Program-made: the position numbers and the translations under genes
Part shown: positions 17,620 through 25,831 of the stretch, piece by piece
How positions within the stretch are numbered: position 1 is the first letter of the stretch
Layout: each line of letters starts with the position of its first letter
Source: Kangiella taiwanensis
GTDB taxonomy: Bacteria; Pseudomonadota; Gammaproteobacteria; Enterobacterales; Kangiellaceae
Length of the DNA: 64,000 nt
NCBI RefSeq assembly: GCF_020005165.1
Contig: NZ_JAHCLT010000002.1
Span: 186,001 to 250,000, forward strand
Direction: 5' to 3'
The notes under the pieces: model-generated
The model's input: the letters and a program-made list of their open reading frames with translations, nothing else
Database searches by the model: none
What the model was told of the DNA's origin: nothing

Positions 17620-19320
17620 CTAACTAAAGTAATCAAACTTTAATTTTTGACCTTTTTTTAAATCCTTATTAGTTGTTTTGCCTATTATTTCATCATAATA
17701 ACGGGATGAAAGACCATGTGATGGTCGCAATATTACCAAATCTGATTCTTTAATGACTGTCCCTTTGGAAATATCACGTGTAGGGTAAATGGCTCTCCGA
17801 AAGCTTTCGACATGACCATTGTCAATCTCTATTTCTACTGGTTCTTTAACTGCGCTACCATTTAAAACATTTACAAGTTTTATATACTCTATTAAATCCA
17901 GCGTTTCACTTTTAGTTAATGAAACTTTATGATCTCTAAACTCTTTTCCTTCTCTTTTATCTGTAAAGTGAAACTCCAAAACTTGAGCACCTTTTGCAAC
18001 TGCAAGTTTCAAAGCATCAGTTCCTTCTGTATGATCAGAGTAACCCATTGTAGCCCCTGTAAGTCGGTGCAACTTTGGCATTACATTCAAATTAGCAGCT
18101 TCATTGGGAATAGGGTACATTGAAGTACACTGCATTACTGCTAGGTAGTTAGCATCATTGTATAGAGGGTTGCAGTCACGGATATAATTAACTGTATCTA
18201 CCACTTCTTGCTCTGTAGCTAGGCCTGTAGATAAAATCATTGGTTTACTTCTTTCTGCAATTTTTTTGAGCAAAGGCCATGCTAGCAGATCTCCAGAACC
18301 AATTTTATAAACTGTATTGTATTCATCAATCCAATCAAGCATTTCCTCATTCCAAATAGATGCCATGAAACGCTTGCCTGAGTCAGAAATAGTTTTTGCA
18401 AGCTCGATATACTGCTCCCGAGACAATTCAAATTTTTTAAAGTGCTTAAACCTATCAGGTGATTCAACTGGATTAACAAGTGTATCTCCTGAATACATTT
18501 GAAATTTTATATAGTCAGCATCACTTTCTATAGCTAATCGCGTTAGTTTTTTTGCATACTCAAAATCACCTTCGTGATTACCACCAATTTCAGCTATCAA
18601 TAATGGACCATGCTGTCCGACAAAACTCATCTGTGTCTCCTGTAAGTTATACTCTGTCATCAGTCTACTTAAATCGATCGAATAATCGTTCCAACCATAA
18701 TTCTCAAAAACTTTACTAGCTATCAAAAAATCTCTTTGTGTGTCTATAGCAATTTGTTTTCCTTCTGCTTCTGGGCAACTAATATTTTTTATAAATTTTG
18801 TTTTTAAGTTTTGTTTATTCTTGTAAAAGAAAGACATCACATGCTCATAATCTTCAGCGGAATTGAATTCTTCATAATATTCTTGATAAATTTTTGTCCT
18901 TATACCCTCGACACTCATTCCTTTAGGGAAAGTCCTACCGGCTACATTAGACACAAAGTCAAAGCCTTTTTCTATTTGTTCACAAGCATCGTCTACAAGC
19001 TCTGTATTTACGAATAAGTTGTCACCATTCACTCTTATTACCGCATCTAAATTGTAGAAAACAGCAGCGTTCAAAAATCGTTGAGCGACATTATCTAAGT
19101 CACCTCGATAAATTTTTATATTATATTTATGGCAGAAAGCCTCAATTGGATCATCAGATGGTAAGTTAGATGTAGCAATGACTATTTCATCTATTTTTTC
19201 TGAAAGATTCAAAAGCTCAACTATCCTTAACAATACTTCCTTGCCAGCAATTTTTTTTAGCCCCTTACCAGGGAGCCTTGAGGACGTTAGGCGAGCAAGA
19301 ATTATAGCTCCAAACCTCAC
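17620..19320 (-). CDS. Fusion: SpsF-like cytidylyltransferase + NeuB-type nonulosonate synthase + SAF
   Basis: A 566-residue fusion. Residues 1-235 are a SpsF/CMP-nonulosonate synthetase-type domain: IILARLTSSRLPGKGLKKIAG at the start, then VIRVNGDNLFV. Residues about 243-505 are NeuB: LLIAEIGGNHEGDF, ADYIKFQMY, YKIGSGDLLAWPLL, CTSMYPIPNEAANL and MGYSDHTEG are all family signatures, and the catalytic acids look present. Residues about 510-566 form an SAF (antifreeze-like) cap: RAIYPTRDISKGTVI. NeuB condenses phosphoenolpyruvate with an aldose to give a nine-carbon 2-keto acid; the first domain would activate it with CTP. The start is GTG at 19320, overlapping the acetyltransferase stop as GTGA. 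The frame is continuous with no stop or shift at the junction. Confidence 0.92.
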   Translation of the reverse strand: MRFGAIILARLTSSRLPGKGLKKIAGKEVLLRIVELLNLSEKIDEIVIATSNLPSDDPIEAFCHKYNIKIYRGDLDNVAQRFLNAAVFYNLDAVIRVNGDNLFVNTELVDDACEQIEKGFDFVSNVAGRTFPKGMSVEGIRTKIYQEYYEEFNSAEDYEHVMSFFYKNKQNLKTKFIKNISCPEAEGKQIAIDTQRDFLIASKVFENYGWNDYSIDLSRLMTEYNLQETQMSFVGQHGPLLIAEIGGNHEGDFEYAKKLTRLAIESDADYIKFQMYSGDTLVNPVESPDRFKHFKKFELSREQYIELAKTISDSGKRFMASIWNEEMLDWIDEYNTVYKIGSGDLLAWPLLKKIAERSKPMILSTGLATEQEVVDTVNYIRDCNPLYNDANYLAVMQCTSMYPIPNEAANLNVMPKLHRLTGATMGYSDHTEGTDALKLAVAKGAQVLEFHFTDKREGKEFRDHKVSLTKSETLDLIEYIKLVNVLNGSAVKEPVEIEIDNGHVESFRRAIYPTRDISKGTVIKESDLVILRPSHGLSSRYYDEIIGKTTNKDLKKGQKLKFDYFS

Positions 19321-19862
19321 TTTCGCTCACCGACTTTTCTAGCTGGCACTCCAGCGTAAATACCATAAGCCTCTAACTCACCTTTAACTACAGAATTAGC
19401 TGCAACAATACACCCCTCTGGTATAACCGCCCCTTTGAGTACAACAACCCCTGTCGCTAACCAAACGTCATCCCCAATATAGACCTTAGATACCGTATTT
19501 TCCTGTAGATTCATCTGTAACGACCTATCCGTACCGTGGTCACTATCTACAACGTACACATTTGGTGCAATCATGCAGTTAGCACCAATTTGAATATTTA
19601 CGGATGAAAAGATCAGTGTGTTGTATCCTATCGTAGTATTTTCCCCAACCGTAATTTTAGCTTTCTCATTACATGGGCAAAGCTTAGCTCCACTCTTGAC
19701 ATAAACACCATCTCCAAACTGAATATTTCGTGGAAATCGCATCAAATAAACAATACTATCAAAGTTCACTGCTGCGCCACATTTACCTACTCTCCTTCGA
19801 TAGTACAGTGTCATAAGCTTAGAAATAAGACTTCTTTTATTATTTTTTCTGAATTGACTCAT
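19317..19862 (-). CDS. Hexapeptide-repeat acetyltransferase (WbbJ/maltose-acetyltransferase-like)
   Basis: A 181-residue left-handed beta-helix acetyltransferase. Repeats such as ITVGENTTIGYNTLI and IQIGANCMIAPNVYV lead to the catalytic-type DSDHGTDRS segment (about 107-115), then VYIGDDVWLATGVVVL and the closing YAGVPARKVG. It would transfer acetyl from acetyl-CoA to a sugar hydroxyl or amine. It differs from the second acetyltransferase at 17015-17608 in keeping the DxDH segment. Its stop overlaps the start of the SpsF-NeuB fusion, pointing to a role in making or decorating the nonulosonate. Confidence 0.86.
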   Translation of the reverse strand: MSQFRKNNKRSLISKLMTLYYRRRVGKCGAAVNFDSIVYLMRFPRNIQFGDGVYVKSGAKLCPCNEKAKITVGENTTIGYNTLIFSSVNIQIGANCMIAPNVYVVDSDHGTDRSLQMNLQENTVSKVYIGDDVWLATGVVVLKGAVIPEGCIVAANSVVKGELEAYGIYAGVPARKVGERK

Positions 19863-19924
19863 ACTTATATGCTACTCAATTGATTACTCAAGGTTTAGTT
19901 AAACTTTAAAGTTCATAATAGAAT

Positions 19925-20950
19925 TTATTTACTGAGCAGTTTCACATACCAAGACATTGCCTCATCTATTCCCGCACCTATTTTATAGGCAGGTTTATAA
20001 CCTAATTTACTCGTTGCTTTATCAATACTAGCTTGTGAATGTTTAACATCACCAATCCTAAAATCACGATATTTTGGCTCTACATTTATATCAATACTAT
20101 TAGCAATTAAAGAGGCTTTAATGTTATTAAAAAGTTCTTTTAAAGATGTTCTATCACCAACAGCAACATTATAAACCTCATTCCGAGCTTCGTTTGGCGC
20201 AACTGCAGCCAAAATATTCATTTGTACTGTATTTTCTATATAACAGAAATCACGACTCGTCTCACCATCACCATTAATATAAACATCATCTCCTTTGATC
20301 ATCGCAGATACCCACTTGGGAATTACAGCAGCATAAGCTCCATTTGGGTTCTGCCGTTTTCCAAATACATTAAAATACCTGAGCCCTATAGATCTAAAGT
20401 TGTAACTTTTAGCGAATACATCTGCATATAATTCATTAACATATTTAGTAACTGCATATGGTGAAAGAGGTTTTCCTATACACTCTTCTCGTTTTGGTAA
20501 TGCGGGATGATCACCATAGGTCGAACTTGAAGCGGCATAAGTAAAACTATCGACTCCCGCGTCTCTCGCAGCAACTAACATATTAAGAAAGCCACTAACA
20601 TTAGTGTTATTAGTACTTATAGGGTCATCTATAGATCTGGGGACTGAGCCCAGAGCAGCTTGATGAAGAACATAATCAACTTCTTCAGAAGCTTTTGCAC
20701 AATCATTCAGATTACAGATATCCCCTTCTATAAAACTAAATCTACTCCACTGCTCCGCCGAAACTAAACTTCTTACTTCATCAAGGTTGTGCTGAAAGCC
20801 AGTCGAAAAGTTATCTAAACCCACTACTTGTTGGTCTAACCTTAGTAGATGTTCCAAAAGGTTTGAGCCTATAAAACCAGCGCAGCCAGTTATTAACCAT
20901 TTTTTTGGAGATGTTTGTAAGTCTTTTTTTACATTATCGTATAGCGTCAT
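19925..20950 (-). CDS. wbpP: UDP-N-acetylglucosamine (uronate) 4-epimerase
   Basis: A 341-residue extended short-chain dehydrogenase very close to WbpP/Tvi[12 protein letters not shown] at about 19-29 binds [18 protein letters not shown] at about 140 holds the catalytic Ser/Thr, and [17 protein letters not shown] gives YxxxK. The YFNVFG block and the [16 protein letters not shown] segment are typical of this subfamily, which interconverts UDP-GlcNAc/GalNAc and their C6-oxidised forms. It follows the tviB-like dehydrogenase, so together they should make UDP-GalNAcA as in the Vi antigen and Pseudomonas O6 pathways. Confidence 0.94.
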   Translation of the reverse strand: MTLYDNVKKDLQTSPKKWLITGCAGFIGSNLLEHLLRLDQQVVGLDNFSTGFQHNLDEVRSLVSAEQWSRFSFIEGDICNLNDCAKASEEVDYVLHQAALGSVPRSIDDPISTNNTNVSGFLNMLVAARDAGVDSFTYAASSSTYGDHPALPKREECIGKPLSPYAVTKYVNELYADVFAKSYNFRSIGLRYFNVFGKRQNPNGAYAAVIPKWVSAMIKGDDVYINGDGETSRDFCYIENTVQMNILAAVAPNEARNEVYNVAVGDRTSLKELFNNIKASLIANSIDINVEPKYRDFRIGDVKHSQASIDKATSKLGYKPAYKIGAGIDEAMSWYVKLLSK

Positions 20951-20989
20951 AAGTCAGCCTTTACATTATTCTTTATAATAGTTGCTCAG

Positions 20990-22288
20990 CTATAATCTAA
21001 TATCAGAATCATTTTTAGGTAAAATAAACTTGAGATCATATAAAACATGATTAGTTTTACCATATGCACGAATAGCTTCAGCGCCCATAGCCCTAAATTC
21101 CTCATGCGCTACAGCTAGTATAATTGCATCATAATATTGATGCTTTACCTCAGTTTTTACAGTAAGTCTGTAATCATTTAACGCCTCATCTCTAGAAACC
21201 CAGGGGTCTACAACATCCACATTAATGTTATACTCCTCAAGCTCCCTAATCATATCGACAACTTTAGTATTTCGCAGATCTGGGCAGTTCTCTTTGAAAG
21301 TTAACCCCATAACAAGAACATTCGCACCTTCAACATGGATACGTTTTTTCAGCATAGTTTTTACCAATTGAGCTACGACATACTGCCCCATAGCATCGTT
21401 AAGACGGCGACCAGCTAAAATCATTTCAGGATGATACCCAACAGACTGTGCTTTATGGGTTAGATAATAAGGATCAACACCGATACAATGACCTCCTACT
21501 AACCCAGGGCGGAATGGTAAAAAGTTCCACTTCGTCCCAGCGGCTTCTAAAACATCTAGAGTATCAATACCCAGTTTATTAAAAATAATAGAAAGCTCAT
21601 TAATCAGTGCAATATTCACATCTCTCTGCGTATTTTCAATTACCTTAGCCGCCTCTGCCACTTTGATGGAACTTGCTTTATGGGTTCCTGCTGTAATTAT
21701 AGAACCATAAAGCTGATCAACAAACTCTGCAACCTCGGAAGTAGAGCCAGATGTAACTTTTACTATACCAGTTAATCTATGCTTTTTATCTCCAGGATTA
21801 ATGCGCTCTGGAGAATAACCTACATAGAAATCAGAGTTAAAAGTTAAGCCTGATACTCTCTCAATGACAGGTACACAGTTTTCCTCTGTAGCTCCAGGGT
21901 AAACCGTTGATTCATAAATAATAATATCGCCTTTTTTTAGTAGTGACCCAAGCATTTCACTCGCTTTTATCAAAGGAGTTAAATCAGGTTGGCGATGCTC
22001 GTCAATAGGTGTCGGCACGGTGACAACAAAGACGTTACAGTCCCTAAGTTCTTCAACCTCTGAAGAGTATCTTAATTGCTCAGTACTCTTAAGCTCTTCA
22101 GCTCCGACTTCTAATGTCGAGTCAACCCCGCTATTCAGCTCTTTAACTCTATCTTTATCAATGTCAAAGCCAAGTACTGGATATTTTTTCCCAAACTCTA
22201 CTGCAAGAGGTAAGCCCACGTAGCCTAACCCAATTACAGCTATTTTTTTTTGCGTTTTGTCAAACTGATTAATGGTTTTAAAACTCAT
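20990..22288 (-). CDS. tviB: UDP-N-acetylhexosamine 6-dehydrogenase (TviB/WbpO family)
   Basis: A 432-residue NAD-dependent nucleotide-sugar dehydrogenase. The N-terminal [18 protein letters not shown] is an intact GxGxxG fold; [11 protein letters not shown] holds the conserved ES-T; the catalytic loop [20 protein letters not shown] keeps the nucleophilic Cys; [19 protein letters not shown] is the C-terminal block. Its lengths and motifs fit the TviB/WbpO type rather than UDP-glucose dehydrogenase. It oxidises UDP-GlcNAc or UDP-GalNAc to the uronic acid. Eight bases separate it from the wecA-like gene upstream. This intact copy contrasts with the inactive-looking paralogue at 2608-3927. Confidence 0.94.
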   Translation of the reverse strand: MSFKTINQFDKTQKKIAVIGLGYVGLPLAVEFGKKYPVLGFDIDKDRVKELNSGVDSTLEVGAEELKSTEQLRYSSEVEELRDCNVFVVTVPTPIDEHRQPDLTPLIKASEMLGSLLKKGDIIIYESTVYPGATEENCVPVIERVSGLTFNSDFYVGYSPERINPGDKKHRLTGIVKVTSGSTSEVAEFVDQLYGSIITAGTHKASSIKVAEAAKVIENTQRDVNIALINELSIIFNKLGIDTLDVLEAAGTKWNFLPFRPGLVGGHCIGVDPYYLTHKAQSVGYHPEMILAGRRLNDAMGQYVVAQLVKTMLKKRIHVEGANVLVMGLTFKENCPDLRNTKVVDMIRELEEYNINVDVVDPWVSRDEALNDYRLTVKTEVKHQYYDAIILAVAHEEFRAMGAEAIRAYGKTNHVLYDLKFILPKNDSDIRL

Positions 22289-22296
22289 TTATAATC

Positions 22297-23322
22297 CTAT
22301 CTATTCAACCATTCTTTTAACTTATGCCTTTTATCCAATAATGTATTATAAATACAAAACATGAAGACAAATAGTAATAATGAATAAAACTCACTACCAT
22401 TATAGATAGTAAAAATTAGACCAATACATGAAAAAAATACACTAATGCACGTTATAAATAGCAGGGCAAGTCGAGAGCTCAACCCAACATCCATAAATAC
22501 ATGATGTAGATGCTCTCTATCAGCTACTAATGGGGACTGCCCTCTTCTAACCCTTCTGTACATCACTGCAACCATATCTATTAATGGGACAGCAATAAAC
22601 CATAAGACATTTACTGGAGCAACTCTAGCATTCTCAGCTTGACTACTGACAATCAATAACCAGGACACTACCAACCCCAGCATCATACTTCCTGCATCAC
22701 CCATAAAGATTTTGTTCTTTTTTGAGAAGAGCCCCAAGTTAAACAATAAGAAAACTATAAGCGATGCAGAAAATACACCTATTAATAACTGAAGGTCTGC
22801 TCCAGCAACCAAATAACCAATTGCTAACAAGCTTAATAATGCAAGAGTTCCTGCTAGCCCATCAATTCCATCAACCATATTAAATGCATTGATGCCTGCT
22901 ACAATCGCTAAAACTGTCACCACGCCAGAAAAAGAGCCAGTCACCACCTCTCCAGCTCCTAAAAGATTACCTAAACTATATATATGAATATCCGTTCCAA
23001 ATGTTAAAACAGAAGCTGTCAGTATCTGTGCAATTAAACGCAATTTAGCACTCAAATCATAACGATCATCTAAAGCACCTATAAAAACGATCAAAGAAAT
23101 AGAAACTAAAATTAAATTGATTTGATGGCTATTTTCTACAAATAAACTGACCGAAGTCAGCGTTGATAAATAAATTGCTAACCCCCCAACTAATGGGATA
23201 CTACCTATATGCCTCTTTCGCTTATCAGGAGTATCAACTAGCCCCCAATTAACCGCAGCTGGTTTTAAAACCAGAACTGCGGCAAAACAGACAAAGAATG
23301 CGACCATCCAACTAATATGCAT
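22297..23322 (-). CDS. Undecaprenyl-phosphate sugar-1-phosphate transferase (WecA-like)
   Basis: A polytopic integral membrane protein of the MraY/WecA family that starts the lipid-linked repeat unit by putting HexNAc-1-phosphate on undecaprenyl phosphate. GALDDRYDLS carries the metal Asp pair, NAFNMVDGIDGLAG the nucleophile region, IFMGDAGSMMLG the next conserved loop, and REHLHHVFMDVG the His motif. I use ATG 23322 (341 residues), which has AGGA at the right distance; a longer frame from 23370 would overlap wzz by 38 bases. It may use UDP-GlcNAc, UDP-GalNAc or a related donor. Confidence 0.92.
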   Translation of the reverse strand: MHISWMVAFFVCFAAVLVLKPAAVNWGLVDTPDKRKRHIGSIPLVGGLAIYLSTLTSVSLFVENSHQINLILVSISLIVFIGALDDRYDLSAKLRLIAQILTASVLTFGTDIHIYSLGNLLGAGEVVTGSFSGVVTVLAIVAGINAFNMVDGIDGLAGTLALLSLLAIGYLVAGADLQLLIGVFSASLIVFLLFNLGLFSKKNKIFMGDAGSMMLGLVVSWLLIVSSQAENARVAPVNVLWFIAVPLIDMVAVMYRRVRRGQSPLVADREHLHHVFMDVGLSSRLALLFITCISVFFSCIGLIFTIYNGSEFYSLLLFVFMFCIYNTLLDKRHKLKEWLNR

Positions 23323-23332
23323 AACCAAGTTC

Positions 23333-24286
23333 CTATTGTTTTTCGCTATCCTTTCTAAAGAAGAAGCCAACTAAAACTAAAAATATCGAGATTATTCCAC
23401 CTAATATTGAGCCAAGTATGACAATTAACGCTCTTTTGGGCTTATCTTTTTCTTCTGGCTGTTTAACTTGGCTAATTTTTTTAAAAATATATTCTTCTGA
23501 AACCTGAGCCAACATTTTTGTCTTATGTTGTTCTTGAATTAGCTCACTGAATACAGTTCTAATATCAGCTACTGAGGTTTGCCGTATTTGTTCTTCGAGA
23601 TACTTAATACTTTCATTAGCTTCTTTTAAGGCACGTTCTTTCATATATTGGTTAATATCCTCAACTAACCACTCAGCCCACTGTTTTGACATTTCTGGAG
23701 AGAAGTAAGTCACTGAGACTGTCACTAAACCAGTTTCTTTATCCTGGCTAACCGAAACATGTTCTTTAAATTTTTCATAAAGCTCCCAGCTAGTTGGCTC
23801 TACCGTCTTACCTTTAGGGGCCTCGCGAACCCATTTTTTTGTATGTGTATCGTAAAGGTCTTCATCAATAACTAGTTCATTTGAGCTTTGTCTCCACCCT
23901 TTCGCGGCGAATATTGGTACAGCCAGGTTGTATCTTTCTATGAATATTTCTGCAAAACCCCAGCTCTTCATTACTTCCATAGCAATGATAGCATCAGAGG
24001 ACTCACCTCCACCTATGTTGATACCAGCAAGCGATGCTAGGCCACCAAACTGACCAGCTAATTGACTTAACTTTCCACCACTTCCACTTTCATTTGGCTG
24101 CACTACTGCTGTAGCCTTGTATTCATTCGGTAAATACAAGGCGTAAGCAACTGAAGCAATAGCAAACAAAAAAGTTACTCCAATAATGATCCACTTGCCT
24201 TTCCATAAAATAGAGAACAATTCACGCAGATCAATTTCGTCTTCTCTATAGGTTGTCTCATTTTCTTGTGTATTTTGAGTATTCAT
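23333..24286 (-). CDS. wzz: Polysaccharide chain-length regulator (Wzz family)
   Basis: A 317-residue inner-membrane protein with the Wzz layout: first span at about 31-52 (KWIIIGVTFLFAIASVAYAL), a large periplasmic alpha-helical part, and a second span at about 285-308 followed by a short basic tail. There is no C-terminal tyrosine-kinase domain and no separate kinase or phosphatase gene nearby, so control resembles O-antigen/group 4 systems rather than Wzc-controlled capsules. A Gly-rich patch at about 66-95 (ESGSGGKLSQLAGQFGG) is typical of marine homologues. It lies between wzi and the wecA-like gene. Confidence 0.88.
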   Translation of the reverse strand: MNTQNTQENETTYREDEIDLRELFSILWKGKWIIIGVTFLFAIASVAYALYLPNEYKATAVVQPNESGSGGKLSQLAGQFGGLASLAGINIGGGESSDAIIAMEVMKSWGFAEIFIERYNLAVPIFAAKGWRQSSNELVIDEDLYDTHTKKWVREAPKGKTVEPTSWELYEKFKEHVSVSQDKETGLVTVSVTYFSPEMSKQWAEWLVEDINQYMKERALKEANESIKYLEEQIRQTSVADIRTVFSELIQEQHKTKMLAQVSEEYIFKKISQVKQPEEKDKPKRALIVILGSILGGIISIFLVLVGFFFRKDSEKQ

Positions 24287-24361
24287 AGTTTCTATGCTTT
24301 TGTTAAGAATTCATGTCTAACGAGAGTTTTTTTGCAGTCATTATGCACCTCTTTCTTAGAC

Positions 24362-25831
24362 TTATAGTTCCATTTTCCATGATAAACCTACATTAAGTTT
24401 ATCTTCTGCTCCTAATAAGCCTTCAAAAGCCTTGTCTTGATAGGTCATATTCAATGACAATAGACCTTGGCTTAACGGTTTTTCGAAACTAATTTCGGCT
24501 TTATAGAAGCTAGTTTGGTTGCTAGAAATACTGTGATTATCTCCAGTACCATATTTATTCATATCAACACTAGATACTGATACTTTATAGCGTTGCCCGC
24601 CTTTTGTGGAGGCAAGCAGACCTATAGTAATACTTTCGGTATCTGCATCGTAAGTCGAACCGATACTTCGGCCTTCGGTTCTATAACCCGTTTGATATAT
24701 TGAATGTTCATACGTTAAGTTTTTAGCAAATTCATTTTCGGTGTCTGCATATTCAATATAACTAGTTATTAAGCTATCACCGTAACTAAAACTATTTTTA
24801 TATCCTAACTGGTAAAACTTTCTCGACGGAGCATACCCGGCCTCATCTTCACCAACCATTTGTCCATATAGTGAACCAACATATCGCTCTGTCGGTAAAC
24901 GCCAATTAAAGTCTATAGCTGCCAATTGGTTACCCGCCTCATTGGAGTTTAACCGGTCTTCACAGCCATCTTCTATCTCATCACAGTTAGTCCGACCAAT
25001 TGCCAAATCTATTAAACTCGATAAGGACTCCGGTCTTCCTTCTCCGCCCCATTGTGCGGTTCGTCTTAAACCAATCTCTAGTGACTGGAAGGGCTTAAAC
25101 GTCACGGACATTCCTAGAAGTTTTGCGTGAGGGATAAAGCGGTCACTTTCTAACTGTCCTGCAAATGCTGAAACTGACCACGGACCAATCCAAGAAAGCC
25201 AATCACTTTCAAAGGGATCTGCATAATTACGTTGCACGGATAAAGCGGGAATTGGTCGAGCATTATTGCTAAGAATTAGAGAGCTATCCCAACCAGGTCC
25301 ATACCAACGTTCTTGAGCTCCTGCTGAGAATATCCAGTTATCCCAAACAGCCGCAACGTAACTATTGTCTAAACGCTCCTCTTCACCATCAAGGGGGTCA
25401 AAAGCTTTTGTTGCTTCAATATTCCATGCGAGACTTTGAGTCACTCCCATATTTCGAGAGGTTATCTCAGCCTTTTCTCTTCTAGAATCTCCAAAATCAC
25501 GTAAAACTCTGCCTTGGGTTCCTGCTCGTAAAGCTAGTTCGCTGCGCGAGCCTTTTGACGTTTCAATCCGAGCTTTTCTTTTTAAACGCATCAAAGCAGG
25601 CATGAGCTCATCAGGCACATCTATCAAGCTGGCCTTATCTATGTCTTTAACTATCCTAGCCCAAGGAAGTGGCCAAGTAGTTATAGGCGTGTTAATAATG
25701 CCATGTCCCGATAAAGCCTCCACATCCGCTCTTAACCAAGCATCTCTTGTGTCTAGCCATGGTTCTGCTTGAGTTGTGAGTGCACCAACCGCAAGGTAAC
25801 AGCCGAAAATTAAAGCAACTGATTGTCTCAT
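24362..25831 (-). CDS. wzi: Capsule assembly protein, Wzi family outer-membrane barrel
   Basis: A 489-residue secreted beta-barrel. A signal peptide ends near residue 22 (ALTTQAEPW), followed by the helical plug region WLRADVEALSGHGIINTPITTWPLP characteristic of Wzi, and then alternating amphipathic strands to a C-terminal strand ending WKMEL. Wzi helps hold capsule on the cell surface and may act as a lectin, so it favours a surface-attached capsule or group 4-like polymer as the product of this locus. Its ATG overlaps the wza-like stop by one base. Confidence 0.87.
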   Translation of the reverse strand: MRQSVALIFGCYLAVGALTTQAEPWLDTRDAWLRADVEALSGHGIINTPITTWPLPWARIVKDIDKASLIDVPDELMPALMRLKRKARIETSKGSRSELALRAGTQGRVLRDFGDSRREKAEITSRNMGVTQSLAWNIEATKAFDPLDGEEERLDNSYVAAVWDNWIFSAGAQERWYGPGWDSSLILSNNARPIPALSVQRNYADPFESDWLSWIGPWSVSAFAGQLESDRFIPHAKLLGMSVTFKPFQSLEIGLRRTAQWGGEGRPESLSSLIDLAIGRTNCDEIEDGCEDRLNSNEAGNQLAAIDFNWRLPTERYVGSLYGQMVGEDEAGYAPSRKFYQLGYKNSFSYGDSLITSYIEYADTENEFAKNLTYEHSIYQTGYRTEGRSIGSTYDADTESITIGLLASTKGGQRYKVSVSSVDMNKYGTGDNHSISSNQTSFYKAEISFEKPLSQGLLSLNMTYQDKAFEGLLGAEDKLNVGLSWKMEL

